From Burkholderiaceae bacterium (lineage in GTDB: Bacteria > Pseudomonadota > Gammaproteobacteria > Burkholderiales > Burkholderiaceae_D), in the NCBI GenBank assembly GCA_004298905.1, contig SCTK01000015.1:28458-92457 (forward strand): 64,000 bases of DNA, written 5' to 3'. The notes beneath the pieces are model-generated. The model was given only the letters and a program-made list of their open reading frames with translations. It had not been told where the DNA came from and made no database searches. The translations under genes and the position numbers were made by a program. Positions 25,531 to 35,814 of the stretch are shown piece after piece. The first letter of the stretch is position 1. Each line of letters opens with the position of its first letter.

Positions 25531-28500
25531 TTGGCGGTCTCCTCGCTGACATTGCCTTGCTGTTTTGGCTCGCGTTTGACGACATTTGGTTCGGCCCAAG
25601 AGCCAGTGACATCGTATTCATAGGTCAGAATCTTCGACAGCGGATCCTTGAGCAGCTTCTGCGCCAGCCAGCTGGCGACACCTGCGACCGGATTGGCCAG
25701 CAACAGCAAGCCAGAAACACTGCCCGACACCGAGGGCAGGATCACCAGATGCAATTGCTGGGTTTCATGGGCGAGATCGACGTCGCCTTCCATCAACACG
25801 GTGGCGTTGACGCCTTTCATCTTGAAATCGTGGGTGGTCGCAATACCGTTATTGATCTCGATGCCGGAGCGCACGGTGTCGAACGCAAAACCGTCGCTGA
25901 AGATATCGCGGAAGTCCAGCGTGATCCGTCGTGGCAAGGCCTGCAGGCTGAGCACACCCAGCAACTTGGCAATGCCGGGGTCGGCCTTGAGGAATTGTCC
26001 CTTGTCGACCCCCATTTGAATATGGCCATTCAAGCTCGGGTAGTCGATCGCCACCGGGCTGCCGCGCCAGCTGATGCTGCCTTCGAGTTTGCCGTTCCCG
26101 CTTTTGACGGTATCTTTTTGGCCGAAGCGTTCCAGCAGCTTGCCAGCATCGACGATGTCGAGCGTGAACTCGAGCGCCATCCTGCGTGGTACCGGGGTTT
26201 TTCCCACCTCTTTCCCTGCCCCCTTTTGCGCCAGCGACGAGAGCCGACCCCAGGTGCCACTGGCATTGAAGCTGCCATCCGGGTTGTTCAATTTGAGTTT
26301 CTGCAACTGCCACAAAGGATTGCCCGCGGTGCCTACATTGCTCGCTTGCAATTCGAGTTGGCCCAGGTGTTTGCCGTTCAGGGTGAACGCATCGACCCGC
26401 AGATCGATGGCCGGCATGTCGTCTGGAACATCGGTCAGTACATCGGCCATTTCACGGCTCGCGCTTTGCGGAATTTCCAACCGTGCCAAATGCGCCATCA
26501 GCGTGCTGCCGTTTTTCTCCGGTTGCCAGGCCAGGTAACCGGACAACTGATCGGCATCCAGGTTGGCCTGCCAGCGTTTGCCGCTGCGCGCCGCGCCCAG
26601 AGTGACGTGTTGCACCGTGCGTCCATACAGGGTCACCGCATCGCTGCGCAGGGTCAACAGGTCGGGCAGGACATCGTTGCTGCGATTGTCGGCCGCCGGG
26701 CCCGCATTGCCAAGAACAGCGCGCCACTGGTCCAGATCCACCGCAGGCAAATGAATGTGGGCCGCCAGACCACTGTCGGGCAATACTGCGCTTTCATTGA
26801 CGGCAATCACCCCGCGCTTGAATTCAGCGCCGTGCGCTCCGTGCTCCCGTTCGAGGCGTGCTTCGATATGGGCGGCGTTGGCATCCAGCAAGACACGCAC
26901 CTCATGTCCGCCGCGTTTCGGTGCCGTAGCGGACGTATTGGTGGGCGTATCCAGCGGGCGGCTTTCGAGGTGAAAGGGCAGACTGTCGTTGACGCTCTTC
27001 CGTAATGGCGCCGGCAAATTGATCGCCAATCCCTTCAGCGTCGATTCGATCTGCATCTGCAACGCGCCCCGGTTCAGGGTGATGCTGCCGCCATAAGTCG
27101 CCGCACCGCTCAATGCCTGTGTTGCCATGCTGGGGAGCGCGCGCTGTATACCGGGTGCAGTCAGTTGACCGTCAACGCGAATCAGCGTGCTGCCATTGGG
27201 CTGGGTCTTGCCATCCAGCTTGAGGGTGCCGCCGAGAAAATTGCCGCTGACCTCGCGCAGATTAAAACTGTGCTCGGTAAATTCCAGCCGCCCTTGCGTA
27301 TGCTGCAAAGCCAGTTGCGGCTGCGCGCCATCCAGCGCAATGTCGTTGTTGGAAAATGCCAATGTGCCACTCACTTTGCCCTGCCGAATGTCGTTCAATG
27401 GCAGCTCCAATTGCAACTCGACCTGGCTATTGCCACTGGCCTGAATCGTATTGGTGAATTGATCGATCCAGTCGCCCACCGGGCTGTCGTTGGCATAGCG
27501 CAGGGCATCCTGCAACTTGCCACGGGCCTTGCCGGAAGCCACCAATACAGCATGTCGCAGGTCGGCTATGGATACCTCCCCGCTTGCGATCTGCAAACCA
27601 GATACCCGCCCGCTCTTGACATTGATATGCATCCCCTCGCGCTCAAACACCAGCTCGCCTTCGACCTGATCGATCGCCGGCCAGACCGGTGCCCATTGAA
27701 TGGCGCCCTGCTTGATGCGCGCGGCAATGCGAAACTGGCCCTTGGCCGGATCGCGGAACGGGAAATCCTGCAAGGCCCCGCGCAGTTCAAACCGCACATC
27801 GTCGGAGCCACCTTCCTTGATCGACTGCTCCACCCAATGACGCGTGATGGGAATGGATTGCGGCAGATAACGCGCCACGCGAACCCCCTGCACGTGCGAC
27901 AAGCGGCCGTGCAAATCGGCCACGCCCGGTCCCTGTCCGTCATAGCGGTACTGGCCTTCCAATTCACCGGCGGCATCGGCATTGGCAAAGCTCAGATGCT
28001 TGAAATTCACCTCATATTGCGCCGCCTGCTTTTTCCAGCCAATCTCGCCTTTCAGCGCCTGTACCGGAACCAGCGGCTCGGCAAACAAACCCGGAAAAGT
28101 CACGCTGGAATCGTGGCTGTCCAAGGCGAGCACGCCACTCTCTTGATCGATTTCGAAGCGGCCCGACAGGTTGGAAAATCCCGGCACACCCAGCTTGGGC
28201 CGTGCGGCCAGCTCACTGCCCAAGGGTGGAATCTCTGGCACGGGTGGGGATTTTTTTGCAGCCAGTTTGCCGCGCGGTTTTTTTACCGGCGGTGCAGGGG
28301 TCGCTACCGCCTGCTCTCCGACAACGGGCTGGGCCTCCTGGGCACGCATTTCCAGACCGGCAAATTCACCCTTGACGCGATAGCGTAGCGCTTCCGGCGC
28401 GAGCATGGGGTCGCCCTGCCAGGTGGCTCTCAAATCCGTGAGGCGACCCCGTGGCGCATACACTTCCAACCAATGACGCACGCGCGCATCCAGCGGAACA

Positions 28501-29699
28501 TACGCCGCCAGGCGCGTCAGGGTGCGCAAATCGATGCTGTTCAAGGCTACCTCGCCCGCGGCAGGCTGCCCATCCAGCGCCGGGTTGTAGTGGTGGCTCA
28601 AATTCAATTGATGCAGCGTCAAGCCTTCGGTCGTGCGCAAGGAAAATTGCTGCAATTCGACGCCATAGCGCGCACCGTCATAGATGGCCCGCAAGCGCCC
28701 CTGCACCTGCTCCAGCCCCAGCAGTGCAAGATCGTGGTGCAATTGTGTCACCACACCGCGCAGCGCGACATCGGCCGTAAATTGCCGTATCTTCATGGTG
28801 TCGAAATCGAGCCAGGCACGCAGCGCACCACTGCCGCGTTGCAAGACCAGCGGGTAATCAACATAGGTCTTGAACGCCGTGAGATCGGGGCTCTGCAAAT
28901 TCAGATAGAGCAAACCATCCCACTGGTGGTAATCCGAAACGCGCTTTGCAAACAACGGGTGCGTGAAATCGCCACGCACATCGATGCGTCCAGCCAATGC
29001 CGCCGGCGGCGTGGCCAGCAAGGCAAAGCGATGGTGACGCAAGCGATTGACCAGCGTGAAGTCAAGCGCTTCCAGCTGCAACTCCGGCGCGCCGCGTAGC
29101 TCATCGACCCAGCGAACGCGCGCGCCGCGCACACCGACACGCTGCTGCTTGAGCAGCCACTCGACCACCTGGTTATCATGCGACCCGGCCGTATCAAGAC
29201 CACCGACCGTCACATGTCCGTCGGCGTGGCGGCGTATTTCCAGGTCAGCACCGTCGATCCGCAACTCAGCCAGTTGCACTTCCCGGAACAACAGGGACTG
29301 CCAGGACAGCGTGGCGGAAATTTCCGGCAACAGCAGCGTGACGTGCTGCTGTTGATCCAGCACCGTGACATCCTTCAGCGTCAGGCTGGGCTGGAGCCCG
29401 CTCCAATTAGCATCAACATCGTCGATGTGCACGGTCAGACCGATCGCCCGGCTCACCGTCATTTCAATTTGCGGCCGGTAATCATCGATGTGCGGCAAAA
29501 TTGCGTAACGCAGAATCAGCAGCAGGACGGCAAACACCAGATAGCCGGCCAGTACCAGCCAGACTGCCCAGCGCAGCGCGCGGCGCAGATAGCGAAACAA
29601 GCGCGGACTGAAGTGATGCGCCGCGCGCAGCACCCACAACACCCCGCGGGCCAGCATCATGGGCACATGCAGAAAAAAATTACGCAGGGCTGAAAACAT
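25527..29699 (-). CDS. yhdP: YhdP family AsmA-like envelope protein
   Basis: 1390 residues. An N-terminal membrane anchor (about 45-70) is followed by a long beta-rich periplasmic region with DUF3971 and AsmA-like C-terminal features (RITLDFRDIFSDGFAFDTVRSGIEINNGIATTHD, in the later part). YhdP proteins are thought to bridge inner and outer membranes and carry phospholipids. A Pro/Lys-rich insertion (PPVKKPRGKLAAKKSPP) lies around residue 475. It is divergent from glnE and heads the yhdP - nitrilase - tldD unit. Confidence 0.93.
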   Translation of the reverse strand: MFSALRNFFLHVPMMLARGVLWVLRAAHHFSPRLFRYLRRALRWAVWLVLAGYLVFAVLLLILRYAILPHIDDYRPQIEMTVSRAIGLTVHIDDVDANWSGLQPSLTLKDVTVLDQQQHVTLLLPEISATLSWQSLLFREVQLAELRIDGADLEIRRHADGHVTVGGLDTAGSHDNQVVEWLLKQQRVGVRGARVRWVDELRGAPELQLEALDFTLVNRLRHHRFALLATPPAALAGRIDVRGDFTHPLFAKRVSDYHQWDGLLYLNLQSPDLTAFKTYVDYPLVLQRGSGALRAWLDFDTMKIRQFTADVALRGVVTQLHHDLALLGLEQVQGRLRAIYDGARYGVELQQFSLRTTEGLTLHQLNLSHHYNPALDGQPAAGEVALNSIDLRTLTRLAAYVPLDARVRHWLEVYAPRGRLTDLRATWQGDPMLAPEALRYRVKGEFAGLEMRAQEAQPVVGEQAVATPAPPVKKPRGKLAAKKSPPVPEIPPLGSELAARPKLGVPGFSNLSGRFEIDQESGVLALDSHDSSVTFPGLFAEPLVPVQALKGEIGWKKQAAQYEVNFKHLSFANADAAGELEGQYRYDGQGPGVADLHGRLSHVQGVRVARYLPQSIPITRHWVEQSIKEGGSDDVRFELRGALQDFPFRDPAKGQFRIAARIKQGAIQWAPVWPAIDQVEGELVFEREGMHINVKSGRVSGLQIASGEVSIADLRHAVLVASGKARGKLQDALRYANDSPVGDWIDQFTNTIQASGNSQVELQLELPLNDIRQGKVSGTLAFSNNDIALDGAQPQLALQHTQGRLEFTEHSFNLREVSGNFLGGTLKLDGKTQPNGSTLIRVDGQLTAPGIQRALPSMATQALSGAATYGGSITLNRGALQMQIESTLKGLAINLPAPLRKSVNDSLPFHLESRPLDTPTNTSATAPKRGGHEVRVLLDANAAHIEARLEREHGAHGAEFKRGVIAVNESAVLPDSGLAAHIHLPAVDLDQWRAVLGNAGPAADNRSNDVLPDLLTLRSDAVTLYGRTVQHVTLGAARSGKRWQANLDADQLSGYLAWQPEKNGSTLMAHLARLEIPQSASREMADVLTDVPDDMPAIDLRVDAFTLNGKHLGQLELQASNVGTAGNPLWQLQKLKLNNPDGSFNASGTWGRLSSLAQKGAGKEVGKTPVPRRMALEFTLDIVDAGKLLERFGQKDTVKSGNGKLEGSISWRGSPVAIDYPSLNGHIQMGVDKGQFLKADPGIAKLLGVLSLQALPRRITLDFRDIFSDGFAFDTVRSGIEINNGIATTHDFKMKGVNATVLMEGDVDLAHETQQLHLVILPSVSGSVSGLLLLANPVAGVASWLAQKLLKDPLSKILTYEYDVTGSWAEPNVVKREPKQQGNVSEETAK

Positions 29700-29822
29700 T
29701 GGTTAATCCCATTGGTTCAGCGGGAATGTAGCATAGCGTTTAAGGATGCACACCCGCGCGGACAGCGGCATTGACGGCGGTCGCCACGATGCGTAATGTG
29801 GTGTCCACGTTCTCGAACTTCC

Positions 29823-32603
29823 ATGACCACTACACTTCCCCCTTCACTGCTGGCACCCCGTTTCTCACACTACGCCGCCCAACGTCTGGCAGCGCAGCCC
29901 GCATTGGCACAACTCGATTACGACCAGGCCTGGTCGCCGCAGCGTTTGCAGCAACGTCTGGCGGCACTCAACCTATCCACCTCGGACGAAGCGCAACTGT
30001 GCCAGGCGCTGCGCCAATTACGCCAGGAAGTTTTCCTGAGCGTGATGGAGCGCGACTTGCGCGGCACGGCCTCGCTCGACGAAGTCACCCACAGCATGAC
30101 CTGGCTGGCCGAGACCACGGTTCAAGCCGCATTGCGCTGGGCCACCACGCACTGTACCGCCAAGCACGGCGTGCCGCTGGACGGCAAGGGCCAGGCTATC
30201 GACTTGCTGGTGATCGGCATGGGCAAACTCGGCGGACGCGAATTGAATGTCTCGTCCGATATCGACCTGATCTTTGCCTATCTTGAAGACGGCCACACAC
30301 AGGCTGCGGACAATCAGGCCGCGCTTACGCATCAAGAGTTTTTTGAACGTGTCGGCCGCAAGGTGATCGCCCTGCTGGCCGACGTCACCGCCGATGGCTG
30401 TGTGTTTCGCGTGGATATGCGGCTGCGGCCCTATGGCGACGCCGGGCCGCTGGTCTCCAGCCTCAGCATGCTGGAAAATTATTTCATCACCCAGGGACGC
30501 GAATGGGAACGCTATGCCTGGCTCAAGGCGCGCGTCATCAGCGCGCCGGTCTTGCTGCGTGACCAGCCCGATCTATGGCGGCACACAGTGACGCAACTCG
30601 ATCAACTGGTGCGTCCCTTCGTCTATCGCCGCTATCTCGATTTCGGCGCGATTGAAGCGCTGCGCGACCTGCACGGCAAGATCAAGCAGGAACTGGGGCG
30701 CCGCACCCGGCAACACCAGGAGCTGCGCCAAGGGCAGGATGCTGAACGGAACATCAAGCTCGGGCGCGGCGGCATTCGCGAAATCGAATTCATTGCGCAA
30801 GTGTTCCAGTTGATTCGCGGCGGCCGCGACCCCGCCTTGCGGGTGCATGCCACGCAAGCCGCGCTGTTGCTGTGCGCCGACCGCGGCCACCTTGACCCGC
30901 AGGTTGCCGACGCGCTGTTGCAAGCCTACCGCTTCCTGCGCCAATTGGAACACTGCCTGCAATATCGCGATGATGCGCAAACCCATCTATTGCCCGCTGA
31001 CCGGCCACAGCAAGACACCCTGGCGGCCATGATGCGCATGGAGCCTGCTGTCTGGCAGGCAGCGCTCGTGCAACATCGCGGCCGGGTGCAAGAACAATTC
31101 GACCAGGTGTTCGGCGCCAAAAATCATCTGGCCGAATGCGTGCCACCTGATCTGCTCGGCGTTGCCAATGAAGATCAACTGCTGCAGGCGCTGGGCCAGC
31201 GTTTCGATGCGACGACCGCACAGGAAGCCCGCAGCCATCTCGAGCAAATCCGCAACAGCGGCAAATATCTCGGCCTGCCGGAACAGCATCGTCAACGTTT
31301 CGAGCGCTTGATCCCCGCCTTGCTGGCGCGCTGCGCCACGGTCAACCATCCGGTGCTGACGCTGCGGCGCGCACTTGATCTGCTCGAAACCATCGGCCGG
31401 CGCGGCGCTTACCTCGCCTTGTTGTGCGAATACCCGCAGGCGCTGGAGCGTGTCGTGCGCCTGCTCGATAGTTCGAGCTGGGCCGCCACCTATCTCTTGC
31501 GCCATCCTTTGTTGCTCGACGAATTGGTCGATCCGCGTACTCTGTACGCCCCCATCGATCTGGCCGGATTTGAAACGAATCTGCGCGCCCTGCTCGCGCA
31601 ACATCACGACGACCCCGAGCGGCAAATGGATGGCATGCGCGAGGCGCATCACACCGAAGTGTTCCGTCTGTTGCTGCAGGATCTCGAAGGAATTCTGAGC
31701 GTAGAAACACTGGCCGATTATTTGTCTGCGCTGGCCGATCGCGTCCTGCAAATCAGCCTCGAAACCGTCTGGACACGCTTGCGCGAGACGGCGCACAGCC
31801 AGGATTGGCCCGTGCAACCGCGCTTTGCCATCATTGGCTACGGCAAGCTGGGCGGCAAGGAACTGGGTTACGCCTCCGACCTCGATTTGATTTTTCTCTA
31901 CGCCGAAGATCACCCCGACGCGCAGGAACACTACGCGCGTCTGGCACAACGTCTGACTTCCTGGCTGTCCAGCCAGACCCGCGCTGGCCTTCTGTTCGAA
32001 ATTGATCTGCGTCTGCGCCCCAATGGCAATGCCGGCTTGCTGGTGTCCAGTCTGCCCGCCTTTGCGCGCTACCAGCGCGAAGCGGCCTGGGTGTGGGAAC
32101 ATCAGGCGCTCACCCGCGCGCGCTTTTGCGCCGGCGATGCCGCGCTCGGGACTGCGTTTCAACTTGAGCGCGACGCCATCCTGCAACAGTCGCGCGACGC
32201 TGCTGTGCTGAAACGCGAAGTGCTCACTATGCGCGCCAAAATGCACGATGGTCATCGCAACCCCAGCGCCCTGTTCGACATCAAGCATGATGCGGGCGGC
32301 ATGGTGGACATTGAATTTTGTGTGCAAACTCTGGTGTTGTTGCACAGTGCCGAACAACCCGCGCTGACTGCCAACCTCGGTAATATCGCCCTGCTCGGAC
32401 TGTGTGCCGCGCACGGTCTGATACCGCCCACACTGGCACAGCAGACCGCCAATGCCTACCGCCATTTCCGTGCTCTGCAACACCAGCTGCGTCTGGACGG
32501 CGCACCCTACGCCCGCGTCGAACCGGCGCTGATCGAGCGCGAACGCGCTGCGGTGATGGCGTTGTGGGAATACTTGTTTGGACTCCCGGGAGTGAAGGCC
32601 TAA
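29823..32603 (+). CDS. glnE: Bifunctional glutamine synthetase adenylyltransferase/deadenylase
   Basis: 926 residues with two nucleotidyltransferase halves: IGMGKLGGRELNVSSDIDLIF and IGYGKLGGKELGYASDLDLIF, each with the G-G-x(n)-DxD pattern. The two halves deadenylylate and adenylylate glutamine synthetase in response to PII and glutamine. The start at 29823 is the first sensible ATG; its ribosome binding site is weak. The stop codon TAA is provided by the left arm of the CTAACCGCAGAG repeat that follows. Confidence 0.96.
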   Translation: MTTTLPPSLLAPRFSHYAAQRLAAQPALAQLDYDQAWSPQRLQQRLAALNLSTSDEAQLCQALRQLRQEVFLSVMERDLRGTASLDEVTHSMTWLAETTVQAALRWATTHCTAKHGVPLDGKGQAIDLLVIGMGKLGGRELNVSSDIDLIFAYLEDGHTQAADNQAALTHQEFFERVGRKVIALLADVTADGCVFRVDMRLRPYGDAGPLVSSLSMLENYFITQGREWERYAWLKARVISAPVLLRDQPDLWRHTVTQLDQLVRPFVYRRYLDFGAIEALRDLHGKIKQELGRRTRQHQELRQGQDAERNIKLGRGGIREIEFIAQVFQLIRGGRDPALRVHATQAALLLCADRGHLDPQVADALLQAYRFLRQLEHCLQYRDDAQTHLLPADRPQQDTLAAMMRMEPAVWQAALVQHRGRVQEQFDQVFGAKNHLAECVPPDLLGVANEDQLLQALGQRFDATTAQEARSHLEQIRNSGKYLGLPEQHRQRFERLIPALLARCATVNHPVLTLRRALDLLETIGRRGAYLALLCEYPQALERVVRLLDSSSWAATYLLRHPLLLDELVDPRTLYAPIDLAGFETNLRALLAQHHDDPERQMDGMREAHHTEVFRLLLQDLEGILSVETLADYLSALADRVLQISLETVWTRLRETAHSQDWPVQPRFAIIGYGKLGGKELGYASDLDLIFLYAEDHPDAQEHYARLAQRLTSWLSSQTRAGLLFEIDLRLRPNGNAGLLVSSLPAFARYQREAAWVWEHQALTRARFCAGDAALGTAFQLERDAILQQSRDAAVLKREVLTMRAKMHDGHRNPSALFDIKHDAGGMVDIEFCVQTLVLLHSAEQPALTANLGNIALLGLCAAHGLIPPTLAQQTANAYRHFRALQHQLRLDGAPYARVEPALIERERAAVMALWEYLFGLPGVKA

Positions 32604-32714
32604 CCGCAGAGACGCAGAGGCCGCAGGGAAAGACAAAAGTCATTGATCTGCGTGGTCCACGAACCGATATTTCTGACTTGCTTTGCTCTGCGGTCTCTGC
32701 GTCTCTGCGGTTAG
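32600..32714. repeat. CTAACCGCAGAG-type inverted repeat, empty copy
   Basis: Left arm starts CTAACCGCAGAGACGCAGAG; right arm ends CTCTGCGTCTCTGCGGTTAG, 115 bases overall with about 50 bases of unrelated centre. It has the same termini as the arms of the GxxExxY element at 46157. The left arm contains the glnE stop codon. Confidence 0.85.
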
Positions 32715-32777
32715 GTTTTATCTTTCCGCTCCCTGTTAAAATGGCAGCCATTCAATACTTCGTTCTTGGAGAGTTTC

Positions 32778-33701
32778 ATGTCGATGGCGGACCGCGATGG
32801 CCTGATCTGGCTGGATGGCAAACTGGTGGACTGGCGCGATGCCAAGCTGCACGTGCTGACCCACACTTTGCACTACGGCATGGGCGTATTTGAAGGCGTG
32901 CGCGCCTACAACACGCCGCGCGGTACCGCCATTTTCCGCCTGCAGGAACACACCCAGCGGCTGCTGAATTCGGCACGCATTTTCCAGATGAAGATTCCCT
33001 TCGATCTGCAAACCCTGATGGATGCACAGCGCGAGGTCGTGCGCATGAATAAACTGGAATCCTGCTATCTGCGCCCGATCGCCTGGCTCGGTTCTGAAAA
33101 GATGGGCATTGCCGCCAAAACCAATACCGTGCATGTGGCGATTGCCGCCTGGCCCTGGGGTGCCTATCTGGGCGACGAAGGCATCAACAAGGGCATCCGC
33201 GTGCGCACCTCGTCGTACACGCACCATCACCCCAACGTGACCATGTGCAAAGCCAAGGCGGTGGGAAATTATCCGGTGTCGATTCTGGCCAATACCGAGG
33301 CCACCAATGAAGGCTACGATGAAGCGATGTTGCTGGATCCGCAAGGTTTCGTCTGCCAGGGCTCGGGCGAAAACCTGTTCGTCGTCAACAAAGGCGAGTT
33401 GCACACGCCAGATCTGTCGGGCGGCGCATTGGATGGCATCACGCGCGCCACGGTGATGCAGATCGCGGCCGATTTCGGTATCAAGACGACGGAGCGGCGC
33501 ATCACGCGCGATGAAATCTATATCGCCGACGAAGCGTTCTTCACCGGCACCGCCGCCGAAGTCACGCCGATTCGCGAATACGACAACCGCGCCATCGGCA
33601 GCGGCACGCGCGGCCCGATCACGGAAAAATTGCAAAGCGCGTTTTTCGATGCCGTCAACGGACGCAGCGAAAAATATCAATCCTGGCTCACTCTGGTTTG
33701 A
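32778..33701 (+). CDS. ilvE: Branched-chain amino acid aminotransferase
   Basis: 307 residues, class IV PLP aminotransferase. HTLHYGMGVFEGVRAY, the PLP-lysine segment MCKAKAVGNY and CQGSGENLFVV are typical of IlvE. It transfers the amino group between glutamate and the keto acids of Leu, Ile and Val. GGAG six bases before the ATG at 32778 sets the start rather than the ATG 12 bases earlier. Confidence 0.95.
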   Translation: MSMADRDGLIWLDGKLVDWRDAKLHVLTHTLHYGMGVFEGVRAYNTPRGTAIFRLQEHTQRLLNSARIFQMKIPFDLQTLMDAQREVVRMNKLESCYLRPIAWLGSEKMGIAAKTNTVHVAIAAWPWGAYLGDEGINKGIRVRTSSYTHHHPNVTMCKAKAVGNYPVSILANTEATNEGYDEAMLLDPQGFVCQGSGENLFVVNKGELHTPDLSGGALDGITRATVMQIAADFGIKTTERRITRDEIYIADEAFFTGTAAEVTPIREYDNRAIGSGTRGPITEKLQSAFFDAVNGRSEKYQSWLTLV

Positions 33702-33709
33702 GGCTTCTC

Positions 33710-33904
33710 ATGTCTGACACAAACAAACCCAATGCCGTCGTCGAAGTCGAACACCTGCCGGTCTATTGCCCCAACCCGGCGATGCCGATCTGGAATCATC
33801 ACCCCAAGGTCTTCCTTGACGTCACCAAAACCGGCAGCGCGGCCTGCCCCTACTGCGGCACGCAATACCGTTTGAAAGAGGGTGCCGTGGTGCATGGGCA
33901 TTGA
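33710..33904 (+). CDS. zf-CHCC zinc-finger domain protein
   Basis: 64 residues. It carries YCPNP, WNHHPKVFLDV and ACPYCGTQY, giving the Cys-His-Cys-Cys zinc set of the small zf-CHCC family, related to a mitochondrial complex I subunit. GAGG precedes the start eight bases after ilvE. Its stop overlaps the heptosyltransferase start, so the three genes probably form an operon. Confidence 0.88.
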   Translation: MSDTNKPNAVVEVEHLPVYCPNPAMPIWNHHPKVFLDVTKTGSAACPYCGTQYRLKEGAVVHGH

Positions 33905-34916
33905 GGCTACTCCCCGCCACGCCACGCTAATCGTCGCCCCCAACTGGATAGGCGATTGTCTGATGGCCCAGCCCTTGCTGATGCGACTCAAGGCACAGGG
34001 CCAGCACCTCACCGTACTCGCTCCACCCGCAGCGGCGGCCGTGTTCCGCTTCATGCCCGAAGTCGACGAGGTGATCGAAGCGCCGCTGGCGCATGGCAAA
34101 TTGCAGTGGAGAATGCGTCGTCAGCTGGCACGTGAGCTGCGCAAGAAATTTACGCGCGCCTATGTCCTGCCCAATTCGCTCAAGTCGGCGCTGATCCCCT
34201 GGCTGGCACGTATTCCGGTGCGCGTGGGTTATCTGGGCGAGCAGCGCTACTTCTTGCTCAACCAAATTTTCCGCAAAGAAAAAAGCGCCGAGCGTGCGCC
34301 AATGCTGCAACACTATGCCGCACTGGCTGGTGTCTCGGATGCCAGCTTGCCCAACCCGCAGTTACAAATTCCTGCCACGCTGATCGAAAAAACCTGTGCG
34401 GAATTCCAGCTGGATCGTGCACGACCACTGATTGCGCTCTGCCCCGGCGCTGAATACGGCCCGGCCAAACGCTGGCCCGCTGCGTATTTCGCGCGCTTGG
34501 CCGAACTGGTCAGTCAAGCGCAACCGCAGGCGCAAATCATTCTGCTCGGCAGCGCCAAGGATCGCGCCATCGCCGCTGAAATCTGTGCCGCCACGTCCAC
34601 GCCACCGCACAATCTGTGCGGCAAGACCACGCTGGCACAGGCGTGCGCCCTGATCGCCGCCAGCAACGCCGTGGTCTCCAACGACAGCGGCTTGATGCAC
34701 ATCGCCGCCGCCTGCGCACGCCCGCAAATCGCCCTGTTCGGCTCCAGCGATCCACGCCACACACCACCACATTCAACACAGGCCAAAGTGGAATGGCTGC
34801 ACCTCGAATGCAGCCCCTGTTTCGCGCGTGAATGCCCGCTCGGACATTTTCGCTGCATGAAGGAACTGACGCCGGAACGGGTGTGGGGTGATTTGGTTTT
34901 ACTGTTGCAGGGCTGA
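33894..34916 (+). CDS. waaF: Lipopolysaccharide heptosyltransferase II
   Basis: 340 residues, GT9 family. N-terminal IVAPNWIGDCLMAQPLL, CPGAEYGPAKRWP, the NDSGLMHIAAA donor-site loop and a conserved LECSPCFARECPLGH segment near the end match WaaF/RfaF. It adds the second heptose of the LPS inner core at the cytosolic face. The start overlaps the previous gene by 11 bases; an ATG 12 bases earlier is possible. Confidence 0.93.
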   Translation: MGIEATPRHATLIVAPNWIGDCLMAQPLLMRLKAQGQHLTVLAPPAAAAVFRFMPEVDEVIEAPLAHGKLQWRMRRQLARELRKKFTRAYVLPNSLKSALIPWLARIPVRVGYLGEQRYFLLNQIFRKEKSAERAPMLQHYAALAGVSDASLPNPQLQIPATLIEKTCAEFQLDRARPLIALCPGAEYGPAKRWPAAYFARLAELVSQAQPQAQIILLGSAKDRAIAAEICAATSTPPHNLCGKTTLAQACALIAASNAVVSNDSGLMHIAAACARPQIALFGSSDPRHTPPHSTQAKVEWLHLECSPCFARECPLGHFRCMKELTPERVWGDLVLLLQG

Positions 34917-34952
34917 GAAGCACGCCCCCATTCCTCGTACAATAGCCGCACC

Positions 34953-35810
34953 ATGGAACATAACGACTACATTCTTACTCTGTCCTGCCCGGATACCACC
35001 GGCATCGTGTATCACGTCACGGGGTTTCTGTTCGAGCGCGGCGGCAATATTCTCGACTCGCAGCAGTTCGGCGACGATTCGACCGGGCTTTTTTTCCTGC
35101 GCATTCACTTCGATGTGCCGCCCACTGCACACACACTGGAATCGCTGCGCAGCGCATTTGCGCCGCTGGCAGAAAAATTCAAGATGGACTGGGACATTCA
35201 CGCGCGCAAAACCCGCGCGCGGCTGCTGCTGCTGGTTTCCAAACAGGGGCATTGCCTGAACGATCTGCTGTTCCGCTGGCACAGCGACCAGTTGCCAGTG
35301 GACATTCCGGCCATCGTATCCAATCACCGCGACTTTGAACCGCTGGCAAAGTCGTATGGCATTCCGTTTCATTATCTGCCGCTGGCCGCCGATAACAAGG
35401 CGGAGCAGGAAGAGGCCTTGCGTACCTTGATCGCGCAGGAAAAAATCGATCTGGTGGTGCTGGCGCGCTACATGCAGATTTTGTCGCCCGCTTTGTGCGA
35501 AGAGTTGCGCGGCCGGGCGATCAACATCCACCATTCCTTCCTGCCCAGCTTCAAGGGCGCGCGACCCTATTGGCAGGCACACGACCGCGGCGTGAAACTG
35601 ATCGGCGCCACCGCGCACTATGTGACGCCCGATCTGGATGAAGGCCCGATCATCGAGCAGGAAGTGGCCCGCGTCGAACACGGCATGGATCCGGAACGGC
35701 TCACCGCCGTCGGCCGCGATGTCGAATGTCTGGTGCTGGCGCGTGCAGTCAAGTGGCATGTGGAAAACCGCATCCTGCTCAACGGCCACCGCACCGTCGT
35801 ATTCAAGTAA
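34953..35810 (+). CDS. purU: Formyltetrahydrofolate deformylase
   Basis: 285 residues: an N-terminal ACT domain (about 1-85, LSCPDTTGIVYHVTGFLFERGGNI) and a C-terminal formyltransferase-like domain with SNHRDFEPLA, the catalytic HHSFLPSFKGARPY, and VTPDLDEGPIIEQ. It releases formate from 10-formyl-THF to balance one-carbon pools; the ACT domain likely senses Gly/Met. Single gene followed by a hairpin repeat. Confidence 0.95.
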   Translation: MEHNDYILTLSCPDTTGIVYHVTGFLFERGGNILDSQQFGDDSTGLFFLRIHFDVPPTAHTLESLRSAFAPLAEKFKMDWDIHARKTRARLLLLVSKQGHCLNDLLFRWHSDQLPVDIPAIVSNHRDFEPLAKSYGIPFHYLPLAADNKAEQEEALRTLIAQEKIDLVVLARYMQILSPALCEELRGRAINIHHSFLPSFKGARPYWQAHDRGVKLIGATAHYVTPDLDEGPIIEQEVARVEHGMDPERLTAVGRDVECLVLARAVKWHVENRILLNGHRTVVFK

Positions 35811-35814
35811 CCAT

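Noticed and set aside
25299..27005. 568-codon plus-strand frame
   Set aside because: It is antisense to yhdP, whose protein is clearly conserved; the translation has the Arg/Gln/His-rich look of a shadow frame in GC-rich DNA.
30987..32636. 549-codon minus-strand frame
   Set aside because: Antisense to glnE, with no domain pattern, and it shares codon-shadow composition.
32736..33680. 314-codon minus-strand frame
   Set aside because: Antisense shadow of ilvE.
34899..35789. 296-codon minus-strand frame
   Set aside because: Antisense shadow of purU.
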